Made by a program: the position numbers and the translations under genes. This document shows, one piece after another, positions 1 through 8,378 of a stretch of DNA of 64,000 nt. Where the stretch lies: the IMG/VR virus record IMGVR_UViG_3300013126_000027, positions 1-64,000 of that record; one strand, 5' to 3'. Source of the DNA: a virus. The stretch's first letter is position 1, and each line of letters opens with the position of its first letter. The notes beneath the pieces were generated by a model, which saw only the letters and a program-made list of their open reading frames with translations, ran no database searches and was not told the DNA's origin.

Positions 1-304
1 CCGTTGCATCGTTTATGAAGGACAACTTGATCGGCATCTTGCCTGGCTCGGTCACGATTGCCTCGTTCACGATGTCATCAATGGCAATCTCACAGACAGG
101 ATCCATGGACATTTCGCGGTACTTTGCGACAAGTTCGAAGTCATTGCGAACTGATCCGTCAAGATCGACATATTGACCGTAGAACCCACCGGCTTCGACC
201 GGAATGGCACCATCGTCCGTGGTGGGAACCACAAACGACTTGAGTGCCTTGAAATCAGATTGTTGCTTTTTCGACCGTTCTAATTTGAAGCCGAACAATT
301 CCAT
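1..304 (-). CDS. gp20: Portal vertex protein gp20, N-terminal part (cut by left edge)
   Basis: This is the portal ring subunit, which sits at the unique head vertex, passes DNA during packaging and nucleates head assembly. About 101 N-terminal residues are visible. The stretch with GGFYGQYVDLDGS, then a KYREMSMDP segment and AIDDIVNEAI, matches the N-terminal region of T4-like gp20 proteins. The ATG at 304 follows a GAGAGG-like ribosome site and lies 31 bases after the tail tube stop, so the gene is probably co-transcribed with gp19. The order 18-19-20 is that of T4. The C-terminal three quarters lie outside the window, so intactness cannot be judged. Confidence 0.93.
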   Translation of the reverse strand, partial: MELFGFKLERSKKQQSDFKALKSFVVPTTDDGAIPVEAGGFYGQYVDLDGSVRNDFELVAKYREMSMDPVCEIAIDDIVNEAIVTEPGKMPIKLSFINDAT

Positions 305-335
305 GTTTTAAACCTCTCTATTGCCTGACTTCAGA

Positions 336-968
336 TCAGGTTGTTGTGCCGACTAGTTCATAATATTGATAAGAAAGATCGACTGTGAACTCAGAAATGC
401 CTGACTTGCTTTCGAACGCAAGACTGACTTCACTAATAGTTGCAGGGAAGCAACCAATGAACTTATAGGTGCAGATTGCGTTTCCTTCGCGAGTAAGGGG
501 CTGAACCGCCCAATCCATCAAATACGAGTTGAAGTTGTTGGGACCAACATTACTCTGATACGAATTAATGAGGTTAGACCAAGATTCAAACGACTTGCGT
601 AGGTTGTAGGAACCGTCATTGTAAATAGTAAGACCCCAGTTATCATAAGACCGGTCAGCAGGAAACTTCATGGTTCTGCCCATGAAGTTGGCCGTGCCTT
701 CAGTCAATTTCGAAGCAGGGATCTTGGCACCCTTACAGAGGAAGGTAATCTGACTGTTGGAATTGCCGTTGTTCAAAAGGCCACCGACAGAACTGATTGC
801 TCCTGCTGCGGCAGTTCCAAAGATTGCTCCTGCCACTCCTGCTGCTGCATTGATGGCACGGGAGCCTCCGCTTGGAAACGAACCTGTCACCAAGTAGAGG
901 TTGTCTCTCGCACCACCATTGATAAGGTTCGCCCTGAAAGCGTCTATGCTGAATTGGCTGTATGCCAT
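336..968 (-). CDS. gp19: Tail tube protein gp19
   Basis: The major subunit of the inner tail tube, stacked as hexamers from baseplate to neck. It has 210 residues, a little longer than T4 gp19 (163). The extra length is a Gly/Ala-rich insert at about residues 35-70. The C-terminal part with a TYKFIGCFPATISEVSLAF-like stretch and a final FTVDLSYQYYEL strand is typical of the tube fold, also seen here in gp54. The ATG follows an AAGGAG ribosome site 7 nt upstream and a CTAAATA late-type element at 987-993, so this gene has its own late promoter although it lies behind gp18. Confidence 0.93.
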   Translation of the reverse strand: MAYSQFSIDAFRANLINGGARDNLYLVTGSFPSGGSRAINAAAGVAGAIFGTAAAGAISSVGGLLNNGNSNSQITFLCKGAKIPASKLTEGTANFMGRTMKFPADRSYDNWGLTIYNDGSYNLRKSFESWSNLINSYQSNVGPNNFNSYLMDWAVQPLTREGNAICTYKFIGCFPATISEVSLAFESKSGISEFTVDLSYQYYELVGTTT

Positions 969-986
969 TTAGTGTCTCCTTTTCCT

Positions 987-993
987 TATTTAG
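987..993 (-). promoter_or_regulatory. Late-type promoter element CTAAATA for gp19
   Basis: Exact CTAAATA on the minus strand, 18 nt upstream of the gp19 start, with the ribosome site AAGGAG directly downstream. It is one of eleven identical elements placed before gene clusters in this window. Confidence 0.75.
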
Positions 994-1000
994 GGGGTGT

Positions 1001-2791
1001 TTAGCCGCCTACTTCTGTGAACGAAACGCCGGTCTTGGTAGCAATGAAGTTCAGTTGGATGAAGTTGATGCTACGGGCAGGCTTGATGTAAATGTCCGCA
1101 ACGAAACGGTTGCCGTCAATTACCTCTGCGGTATTGTTCGACTCATCGCACTTGACGAGGAAGTCGGTGATACCACGGCGATTCTGAACATCGCGGAGGA
1201 ATGGCTCGACCATCGAACGGAACTGCGAACGAGTGAACGCATCGTTGAATTCGAACAGGCTGTACTTGGCAGCAGTTGCGATTGCCTTCTCAAGGACGAT
1301 GAAGAGGCGGCGAACATTGATGCGGTCAAATGCCGAGGGCTTTGTCTGTGCGGTCTTGTCACCGAACAGCAAGGTTCCCTCTCCTGGCATCGTGATGACA
1401 GGATTGATGGCATTCTGATAGAGTTCGTCACGGTGAGTCTTGCTTGGATTGTAGGCAAGGCGAATCGTGTTGCGAACCACTCCACGGTTGAACCCTGCGG
1501 GAGAGTACCAAGGATCGTTCGACAAGTCTGTACGAGCGCAAAGACCCGCAATGTCAGCATTCAGCGGCACATAACGATATGTGTCATTGTAGGAGTCGTA
1601 TTGGTACTTGTAGCCCGTGTCGATCACGGTGTAGGAAGAGTTGCCCACGGCGTTTCTGAAAGTCTTGGCATTGCTCAACTTAGTGGCTTCATCCGTGGTA
1701 GCGTTGTTGATTTCGGGGGAAACGAAGGCAACGCAGTCCTTTCTTGCATTCACGATGTCACGGAGGCTTGTCACGGCTGTTACTCCGACAGGTCCACCGA
1801 TCAGCAGCGACACATCCGACTGATCAGGATCGGCAAAGAGACTGTATCCTCTGCCATCGGCAAACAGTTGGCTGCCGGAAGATTCAAATTCTCCTGTACC
1901 ACCTTGAAGTTCAAGACGGAAGATGCTTCCTGTTCCACCTGAATGGAAACCAGTCTTGTATCTTCCTCCTGCCGTGGTTGATGAAGAATCAAACGACCAT
2001 GTTCCTGCACCGGAATAGGTTGCGCTTGTAAAACCAGATCCTGTGATTGCTCCTGCAATAAACGGGGCAGAGGAGAAGGTGCTGATGGAACCAACGACCG
2101 CAAGATACTTGGATTCGGAATTGATCTTGCTCTTGAAGTAAGTGCTTGTTCCATCCTGCAATCTTGCATTTGGATCAAGAGACAGACCTTGGAATCTCTC
2201 AAGAACCGTGTTTGTGGTTCCGCTGAATCTTCCCAAGCGGTCAAGGACAATCAGGTGGAATTCATCGTTTGCTCCTGAGATTCCAAGAGTTGTTCCTGCA
2301 TAATAAGAGGAATTCGGTGCAGAGTCAAACTGCGTTCCGTATGTCCATGCTGCGAATGCAGCCGATCCTGCATCTGCACCGGCAATTTCTATGGCAAGGC
2401 TGTTTCCAAGATTGCCTGGATACTTTGCACAGAACATTCCAGATGCCGTGCTGAAGGAAGGAAGATCGGTGTCGCTGTTGGGAATATAACCCTGCGAACC
2501 CGTTTGACCTGCATTTCCTGCCGATACACCGGCGGTAGTTACGCGAACAACCTGAAGGTTGTTGCCGTAACCAAGGAAGTTTGCTGCGCTGAACCAGTAC
2601 TTGAAGTTGTCATCGTTTGGTGTTCCGTACAGAGCAGCAAGATTGGCGACATCGGTGACGATTACGCGCTGATCTGCTGGACCCCATTGGAAATACCCTG
2701 CAATACCGGCATTGGTCGTAGCCACCGCAGGAATGATTGTGGTCAGGTCTCGTTCTGTGATTGTTACGCCAGGACTGATTTGGAATCCCAT
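1001..2791 (-). CDS. gp18: Tail sheath protein gp18
   Basis: The contractile sheath subunit surrounding the gp19 tube; its contraction drives the tube through the host envelope. At 596 residues it is close to T4 gp18 (659). The N-terminus (MGFQISPGVTITERDLTT) is the classic start of myovirus sheath proteins. The C-terminal region contains NARKDCVAFVSP and, near the end, RRLFIVLEKAIATAAKYSLFE-type helices followed by a KPARSINFIQLNF strand, the conserved sheath core that makes inter-subunit contacts. The ATG follows an AGGAGA ribosome site and a CTAAATA element at 2837-2843. Tube and sheath genes are adjacent, as in T4. Confidence 0.95.
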   Translation of the reverse strand: MGFQISPGVTITERDLTTIIPAVATTNAGIAGYFQWGPADQRVIVTDVANLAALYGTPNDDNFKYWFSAANFLGYGNNLQVVRVTTAGVSAGNAGQTGSQGYIPNSDTDLPSFSTASGMFCAKYPGNLGNSLAIEIAGADAGSAAFAAWTYGTQFDSAPNSSYYAGTTLGISGANDEFHLIVLDRLGRFSGTTNTVLERFQGLSLDPNARLQDGTSTYFKSKINSESKYLAVVGSISTFSSAPFIAGAITGSGFTSATYSGAGTWSFDSSSTTAGGRYKTGFHSGGTGSIFRLELQGGTGEFESSGSQLFADGRGYSLFADPDQSDVSLLIGGPVGVTAVTSLRDIVNARKDCVAFVSPEINNATTDEATKLSNAKTFRNAVGNSSYTVIDTGYKYQYDSYNDTYRYVPLNADIAGLCARTDLSNDPWYSPAGFNRGVVRNTIRLAYNPSKTHRDELYQNAINPVITMPGEGTLLFGDKTAQTKPSAFDRINVRRLFIVLEKAIATAAKYSLFEFNDAFTRSQFRSMVEPFLRDVQNRRGITDFLVKCDESNNTAEVIDGNRFVADIYIKPARSINFIQLNFIATKTGVSFTEVGG

Positions 2792-2836
2792 AAGGGCGGT
2801 CTCCTGTGATGATTATTCAAAAGTTGCGAACGCCAT

Positions 2837-2843
2837 TATTTAG
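2837..2843 (-). promoter_or_regulatory. Late-type promoter element CTAAATA for gp18
   Basis: Exact CTAAATA on the minus strand in the 57-base gap between the gp17 stop and the gp18 start, 45 nt before the ATG. Confidence 0.72.
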
Positions 2844-2848
2844 CATTT

Positions 2849-4543
2849 CTACCAGTTAGCCCCGTCATATGTCGGATCATCTCCCCATGGGTTGCGATGA
2901 CGCATTCTTGCTTCTCTTGGTGTTTCTTCTCTGCCAAGTTCAATCTCGTCTTGACTCATGCCGTCATCGACCCCCATTTGTAAAAATCCAAATGGAACCA
3001 AGTCTTCTTCAAGTTTCTTGAGTTTGTCCTCGAATATCTTCTGCCGAATGTCAGTATTGACCAAATCCTTGAAGTAGGGCTGCGTTGAGAGCCAGCCAAA
3101 CATGACCAAGGTCATGATCAAGTCATCGTTGTAACCTGTCGTTGCCTCGTATGCAGCACCCTTGGCGATGAATGTGGAGAGTTCCGCAATGGTATCAAAG
3201 TCATTGAGGATGATCTTGTCGTTTTCAATCATCTCCTTGATGACCAAGCAACCTGTCTTCTTGATCTGATTGGACATCTTGATGCCGTATTGCACTCGTC
3301 CCGTGCCGAAGCCTTCTCCTGCCTTCTGACCTTTCTTGCCCTTGACGGTGATGTTAATGATGTTCTCGTATTCAAGTTCCTCGCGCAGGATGTCCGATAC
3401 CTGTTGACCCGTGTCGTTCAGTTCTATCAAGGCATATGCCTCGTTGTAACGATTGCCAAGAACTTCAAGAAGGTTGGGAAACACCATGACGGGCATGGTG
3501 TTGTTTCTGAATCGTGCAACCACTTGATAGGGCATTTGCGTTGCATCAACCACGGTTGCAGCATGATAATCCTGCCCTTGACCACGCGAGGTATCCACGC
3601 ACATTGCATAGATGTGACCCTTTATCGGAGCCTTGTAGACAACCAGCCCTTCGTCATTTTGGTATATGGGGGATTCGTATGAGAGCGAGGTGATCTTGGA
3701 TGCCCGAATGAGGGTATCCTCCGAGCCAAGGAACTCGCACTCGTATTCCTGATACCAAAGCCGTTCGCTTCCAAGGCTCTTTTTGGTGATTTCCTTCCAC
3801 TTTGCGTCACGACCAGGTATCTCGTTCCATCTTGCCTCAATCGGGATGTAGTCGTTTCTCTTGGTTTCTGCATCCTTCCACAGTTTGTAGAACATGTTCA
3901 TTCCGCGAGGAGTGGACACGATGACCACTTTCGATGTCTTGCCTGACGAAATGGTCGGATATACGGACGAAAAGAATTCCTGCGCTATGTTCTCGGGGAT
4001 GTGGGCAAACTCGTCAAGGAGCAGGAAGTTGAAACTGTCACCACGGACAGCCGATGCGCTTGTTGCGGCAGACACGACTTTTGACCCGTTCTCAAGGGTG
4101 AAACTCAACTTGTTCCATTCGATCACGCCCTGCTGCATCCACTTGGGAAGGTTCTCGTATGCAAACTTCAGGCGGCTCAACAGTTCGCTTGCCGTCTTCA
4201 ACTTGTTTGCAAGGATGGCGACCTTGTAGTTTGGCGTGAAGAGAATGCTGTGAAGGATGTAGCCCAACATGACGGTGGACTTGCCGCTCTGACGAGGAAT
4301 CTTCGAAATGACGAAACGATTCGTGTGTATCGCCTTGACGATCTTCTTTTGGAAAGGGTACATCTTGAAGGCAATCGGTCCTAGGTCAAGGGACACGATC
4401 TTCATGTGGGTTTCAAGGAAATAGATTGGGTCTTTTGAGCAACGGACATACTCTGCCAACTGCTCGTTCGTGTATTGCAGTTGGACATTCGGTCCCTTCA
4501 GGAGGGGATTGCCTAGGTAACTGTCACCTTCCTTGCGCGGCAT
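2849..4543 (-). CDS. gp17: Terminase large subunit gp17
   Basis: The ATP-driven DNA packaging motor and headful nuclease, docked on the portal. With the start at 4543 it has 564 residues. Visible motifs: Walker A variant RQSGKST at residues 84-90, Walker B FLLLDE at 173-178, and the coupling motif STPRG near 210-214. The RNase H-like nuclease domain follows, with CVDTSRG (Asp317), an acidic IELND strand and a late YNDD motif. The reading frame extends to an ATG at 4579, but MPRKEGDSYLGNP at 4543 aligns with the family N-terminus, has a GGGGA site and overlaps gp16 by only 20 bases. Confidence 0.95.
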   Translation of the reverse strand: MPRKEGDSYLGNPLLKGPNVQLQYTNEQLAEYVRCSKDPIYFLETHMKIVSLDLGPIAFKMYPFQKKIVKAIHTNRFVISKIPRQSGKSTVMLGYILHSILFTPNYKVAILANKLKTASELLSRLKFAYENLPKWMQQGVIEWNKLSFTLENGSKVVSAATSASAVRGDSFNFLLLDEFAHIPENIAQEFFSSVYPTISSGKTSKVVIVSTPRGMNMFYKLWKDAETKRNDYIPIEARWNEIPGRDAKWKEITKKSLGSERLWYQEYECEFLGSEDTLIRASKITSLSYESPIYQNDEGLVVYKAPIKGHIYAMCVDTSRGQGQDYHAATVVDATQMPYQVVARFRNNTMPVMVFPNLLEVLGNRYNEAYALIELNDTGQQVSDILREELEYENIINITVKGKKGQKAGEGFGTGRVQYGIKMSNQIKKTGCLVIKEMIENDKIILNDFDTIAELSTFIAKGAAYEATTGYNDDLIMTLVMFGWLSTQPYFKDLVNTDIRQKIFEDKLKKLEEDLVPFGFLQMGVDDGMSQDEIELGREETPREARMRHRNPWGDDPTYDGANW

Positions 4544-5000
4544 CGCTGTCCCCGTTCGCGTTTTCCTTTGATTCTTCAAGAACCTTGGTGTTCATGTTGC
4601 GAATCATCTTCTGCAAGTCAGCCGTGTTGCCAACGAAGATGCTGTTGTTTGTGACATTTGTTGTCTTGCCAGGCTCCTCGCGCTTGATGTCCTTGATCTG
4701 CTTGTGAAGGTGCATCAACTTGTTGTTTGCTTCAAGTGCAGAGGATATCAACTGTGCCACGACCTCGTATGCGCGGGGTTCCTGGCTCTCTGCCGCTACT
4801 TCCAGCAGGTTTTCGACCGCTTCCTCGGACTTCTCTATGATTCGCTTCAGGTTGTCCCTGACCTCGGTATAGTCCCTTTCGGCATCGGTTCTTGTTATCC
4901 TCGCCGTCTTGACTTCTGCTTGGATGATTTCCTGCTTTGGTTCTGGTTCGGGCTTTGGCAAGCCCAAGGCATCGGACAAATTCTCATCGACATTTCCCAT
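4524..5000 (-). CDS. gp16: Terminase small subunit gp16
   Basis: The DNA-recognition/regulatory subunit that works with gp17 to start packaging. It has 158 residues, close to T4 gp16 (164). The central part, about residues 40-110, is predicted helical (RDNLKRIIEKSEEAVENLL and VVAQLISSALEANNKLM), matching the antiparallel helices that form the gp16 ring. The C-terminal part contains a NNSIFVGNTADLQKMI segment seen in other T4-like small terminases. AAGGA precedes the ATG. The identification rests on helical pattern, size and position between gp15 and gp17. Confidence 0.85.
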   Translation of the reverse strand: MGNVDENLSDALGLPKPEPEPKQEIIQAEVKTARITRTDAERDYTEVRDNLKRIIEKSEEAVENLLEVAAESQEPRAYEVVAQLISSALEANNKLMHLHKQIKDIKREEPGKTTNVTNNSIFVGNTADLQKMIRNMNTKVLEESKENANGDSDAAQGR

Positions 5001-5009
5001 GGTGATCCT

Positions 5010-5804
5010 TTAGAATTGTATTATGTTCACGCTTACTTGACCTGTGGTTCCTGGCGTGTATCCTGTCGCTCCCGTGACTGCTTGCGTGGTGATTCTGATG
5101 TTTGAACCCGAAGGACCATACGCAGCCGTGATGCCCTCGGCACCGCTTTTTGGCGTGAGGCTGACTTGAGTGGAGCGAATGACACCGACTGTCTTGATCG
5201 GTCCGTAAAGGTAGAGTTTCATGGTGAAGGAAAGCGTCATGATCGTCACTTTCCTCGTACCATAGTCACCATAACTTCCATCATCCCCTTCCGACAGCAC
5301 GGAATTCTTGAACACGACAGGCACATCTACATCCATGTCGGTGTCATTCATGTTCAGCGATACTGTGTATTCGGGCTGAAAGTAAGGGATTATTTGTTCA
5401 AATATCTGAAGGGCATCTTCCGTGTTCTTGGTCATGATGCTCAACGAGAGATCGATGTTGTAGGGGACTCTTTCGTATCTTCGCTTGACTTGCGAGGAGT
5501 TCAATGCAGCAACCGTGGAATTCATGGTTGACAATTTCCTTGAGGCATCGAATGTGATGTTCTGCATCTCAAAGGAAAGCCTGGGAAGATATGTCTCAAG
5601 TTTTACCGCTGCTTTATCGAAATCCGTGCCTATCCGCTCAAGTCTGCGAATGAATTTTTGCCTCGGACCATATGCAATGGGAACCTTTATTCGCTCGACT
5701 TCCACCTTGTTTGAGTCGTACCTCGCAATGTGAATGTCATTGAAAAGGTTGGCAAAGGCAACTACTGCCTTTCTTATGGTGCCGTGATAGTAGTATTCAA
5801 ACAT
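5010..5804 (-). CDS. gp15: Tail sheath stabilizer / completion protein gp15
   Basis: Forms the ring that caps the finished tail and joins it to the neck. It has 264 residues against 272 in T4. The N-terminus (MFEYYYHGTIRKAVVAFANLF) parallels the T4 protein's aromatic start, and the internal IFEQIIPYFQPEY stretch matches the very conserved T4 segment ending QILPYFQPH. The ATG overlaps the gp14 stop (TAATG), indicating translational coupling. The gene lies in the T4 order 13-14-15-16-17. Confidence 0.92.
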   Translation of the reverse strand: MFEYYYHGTIRKAVVAFANLFNDIHIARYDSNKVEVERIKVPIAYGPRQKFIRRLERIGTDFDKAAVKLETYLPRLSFEMQNITFDASRKLSTMNSTVAALNSSQVKRRYERVPYNIDLSLSIMTKNTEDALQIFEQIIPYFQPEYTVSLNMNDTDMDVDVPVVFKNSVLSEGDDGSYGDYGTRKVTIMTLSFTMKLYLYGPIKTVGVIRSTQVSLTPKSGAEGITAAYGPSGSNIRITTQAVTGATGYTPGTTGQVSVNIIQF

Positions 5805-6676
5805 TACGGCTCTCCAAACGGATGGTTCTCATCGAAGTTGAGGAAACTGTCTGCCTCTGTCTCTATGTCATCATTGGTGTTGTCAACCAATGTTCCAAAG
5901 GCTTCGTTGCTTCCTGTTGCAGCGATGCGATAGTATGCTGCATTGTCGGACTTGGTTACATATCCTCCCGTGAGGCTCCAGCCACCAAGCGAATCCACCA
6001 AAACCATGCTTGTCGGTTCGTTCGGGTTCCAAGCATAAACGGTTGCTTTTGCAGCCGCCGCCGAAAAGTTTCCCGTAATCGACCCACCCGCAGGCTGATA
6101 AACGAGGTCGCCTTTTGTAAAAGTTCCTGTTCCACCTGTTGCTCCTAGTATGAGTTGAAGTTTGAAGGCAACCTCCTCCACCGCGTCTATTTCCGGAATT
6201 CCTGTGTTCAATTTCTCTTCGCTGTATTGGAAGAGTTCACAGGTCATTTGGTAGGAAACGAGTTTGCCTAATTGATAGAATGGGTTCTCATGCTCTACGA
6301 ACTTGATTTCAAACAATCCCCTGTTGAGGGGAAGATACAGAAGATCCCCTTCCATGGGTCTAGCCATTCCTGTCTCCCGCTTGAACCGCTTTCGGGAAAC
6401 CGTGAACTTCACGCTATCTCTCACTTCAAAGCCGAACTTGGTGAATTGGTCACCACCTTCAAATGCGGTGGTGGTGTCCATGTACATCTCTATCATTCTG
6501 AAAGAATTGAATCTTGAATACGGTGCCTCTCCGAAGAAATCGTCCTTGTGAACCATCGTTCTCGGGATGTAGTACATCTCCATGCCATGAATCTTGATGG
6601 CTTCGATGGTCAAATCCTCAACGAGATTCTGCTCGGGAAGATTCTTGAACTTGTTGAAGTATGGGTTTACTGCCAT
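5804..6676 (-). CDS. gp14: Neck protein gp14
   Basis: A head-completion/neck subunit that with gp13 forms the connector between portal and tail. It has 290 residues (T4 256). Recognisable parts are the N-terminal MAVNPYFNKFKNLPEQNLVEDL, then IKIHGMEMYYIPRT, and LYLPLNRGLFEIKFVEHENPFYQ at about residues 115-140. Together these are the signature of the T4-like gp14 family. The C-terminal third is a Gly/Thr/Ser-rich extension not obvious in T4. The ATG is one base after the gp13 stop. Confidence 0.92.
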   Translation of the reverse strand: MAVNPYFNKFKNLPEQNLVEDLTIEAIKIHGMEMYYIPRTMVHKDDFFGEAPYSRFNSFRMIEMYMDTTTAFEGGDQFTKFGFEVRDSVKFTVSRKRFKRETGMARPMEGDLLYLPLNRGLFEIKFVEHENPFYQLGKLVSYQMTCELFQYSEEKLNTGIPEIDAVEEVAFKLQLILGATGGTGTFTKGDLVYQPAGGSITGNFSAAAAKATVYAWNPNEPTSMVLVDSLGGWSLTGGYVTKSDNAAYYRIAATGSNEAFGTLVDNTNDDIETEADSFLNFDENHPFGEP

Positions 6677-6677
6677 G

Positions 6678-7523
6678 TCATCCCATCATGAAATCTACGG
6701 GGAGTTCGTACTTCGTGATGATCTCCTTCTCGATTTCGTCTATTTCCTTCTGTGCTTCCGTGGCGATGTCAACACCACGAAGAGTGACATCGCCTGGCAT
6801 CTTGATGCCGCTGTACTTGCTCATGTTGGTTCCCCATTGCCGCTTGATCAGGGCGGTAAGGTACTTCTTCAGCATTCGATCCTCGTATATCTCGGGATGG
6901 ACGCGAGGATCAAGTATGCGGTAGCATTCGATGATGAGGTATGCGCCAGGCTTGACGATTTGCCAATCCATGTGTATCTCAAGGCGGTTCGTTACCCTAC
7001 TGAATTCGACCTGCTTGTCTGGCGACAGAAACTGCCGAAGCAACGAAAGGTATTGCTGCGTCAGGTCATACTGAACGAGGTCAATCGTTCCGAAGGTGTA
7101 GAGGTCATTCAGGGCATATTGATAACGGACATCGAACATGTCGATTGTCTGCTGCGAAATATGAAATATCTTGGTGACGCTTGTGATGAGGTTGTCGATT
7201 GGAACAACGCCCCCCGCAAGGTGTGCGGGAGTTCCACCTGTCAAGCCAGCCTCGTTTATGGTCTGGTAGCGATCACCATAACTCATGCTTGCGGAGTTGT
7301 CTGCCTCAAGAAGGAGGTATTTCCTGTCGATGTCCGCTTGAGTCAGTTGATACTTGAGGTATACCCGTTCGACTCCATCAAAATGGTATTCCGACATGTA
7401 GCGAAGGGCATCATCAACGCGATCATCCACTTGATCATCATCGACATTTATTTCTACGACAGGTGCGCCCAACTGCCGCAGGCAATAGTCCACCAGTTTC
7501 TGCCGTGTATTGATTGTCGCCAT
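6678..7523 (-). CDS. gp13: Neck protein gp13
   Basis: A neck/head-completion subunit acting with gp14. It has 281 residues (T4 309). The N-terminus MATINTRQKLVDYCLRQLGAP, followed by an acidic VNVDDDQVDDRVDDAL-like helix, is the standard start of the gp13 family. The middle contains IDMFDVRYQYALND. It is the first gene of the 13-20 late cluster and carries a CTAAATA element at 7540-7546 plus a GGAGG-type ribosome site (CGGAGGATTCCG before the ATG). Confidence 0.92.
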   Translation of the reverse strand: MATINTRQKLVDYCLRQLGAPVVEINVDDDQVDDRVDDALRYMSEYHFDGVERVYLKYQLTQADIDRKYLLLEADNSASMSYGDRYQTINEAGLTGGTPAHLAGGVVPIDNLITSVTKIFHISQQTIDMFDVRYQYALNDLYTFGTIDLVQYDLTQQYLSLLRQFLSPDKQVEFSRVTNRLEIHMDWQIVKPGAYLIIECYRILDPRVHPEIYEDRMLKKYLTALIKRQWGTNMSKYSGIKMPGDVTLRGVDIATEAQKEIDEIEKEIITKYELPVDFMMG

Positions 7524-7539
7524 CGGAATCCTCCGATGC

Positions 7540-7546
7540 TATTTAG
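7540..7546 (-). promoter_or_regulatory. Late-type promoter element CTAAATA for the gp13-gp17 cluster
   Basis: Exact CTAAATA on the minus strand, 16 nt before the gp13 start, with GGAGGA downstream. Confidence 0.75.
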
Positions 7547-7573
7547 ACTTTTTTAACCATCACTCAATCGGAA

Positions 7574-8368
7574 TCAAGTTTTAACAATCCATGTCATCCC
7601 GTCCTCATTCTTCAGAGGGAGAGGGATCATGGACAAATCCAATGAGGAAAGCATACAGACTCCTCCTGCAACTTGACTGACCTTGGGAAGTTCATCCGAT
7701 GCTGCAATGGTCAACAGACCTTCGTGGCAGGAGACAACTATTCCCGTGCCGCGCCATCCCAAGGTTTCGATTGACAGCAAGGTTCCTGCCATCATTGTTC
7801 CTCTGTATGACAAAACCATGAGCGAAGAGGATGCGCTGACTATCTGCGCCTTGACGCTCTTGACATCCTCCAAGAGCAACGAATGGAGTCTTGGGTAATT
7901 CTTTTGATCTATGAAGGAACCATCGCAAGAAAGCCAGCCCCGTGGAATTGATTTTCCCGCAAAGGGAAGAAGCGTACCTGTCGGCATTTCGTGCTTGTTC
8001 TCCTGTGGACGAGTGAACATTCCCTCTCCTGCCTTGATTCCCTGCAATACGGGATTGGAACCTTCCGTTGAGAGCGTACCGTCACCTGCAAGATGGTATG
8101 TCTTTCCGTGTTCTATCCATTCGATTCGCACCAAGCCAGAAAGAACGACATCCGCCTCGGTTTTCATCGGAGGATGCAACCTTTCAACGATTCCCAACAT
8201 CGGATCGTTTGGATGGCTTGATGAGCAAGGACGGATTTTCCCATCGGAGCATGAGCAAACGACAGTTCCTTCGGGAAAGTCCGCTGAAAAACCAATGGAA
8301 ACGGTGGTTCGTATGGAGTCCGAACCACCGTCCCTTGGCAGAAAAACGCTTGGATGAGGTGAAGGCAA
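7574..8368 (-). CDS. Tail-collar-domain virion protein (unassigned)
   Basis: 264 residues. Around residues 128-165 it has the phage tail-collar signature: PTGTLLPFAGKSIPRGWLSC, then DGS and a NYPRLHSLL helix. This domain is found in short tail fibres such as T4 gp12 and in many receptor-binding proteins. Upstream are beta-rich segments with several cysteines (CSCSDGKIRPCSSS). The start is a TTG at 8368 with a strong AAAGGAGG site just upstream; no ATG fits the start of the similarity. It lies between a glycosyltransferase and gp13, where T4 has fibritin (wac). A whisker or decoration role is possible but not shown. Confidence 0.7.
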   Translation of the reverse strand: MPSPHPSVFLPRDGGSDSIRTTVSIGFSADFPEGTVVCSCSDGKIRPCSSSHPNDPMLGIVERLHPPMKTEADVVLSGLVRIEWIEHGKTYHLAGDGTLSTEGSNPVLQGIKAGEGMFTRPQENKHEMPTGTLLPFAGKSIPRGWLSCDGSFIDQKNYPRLHSLLLEDVKSVKAQIVSASSSLMVLSYRGTMMAGTLLSIETLGWRGTGIVVSCHEGLLTIAASDELPKVSQVAGGVCMLSSLDLSMIPLPLKNEDGMTWIVKT

Positions 8369-8378
8369 GATGCCTCCT

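Noticed and set aside
962-1942. Long plus-strand frame (326 codons) opposite the tail sheath gene
   Set aside because: It overlaps gp18 entirely and has no family resemblance; gp18 is certain. The same holds for other long antisense frames over gp14-gp13, fibres and gp5.
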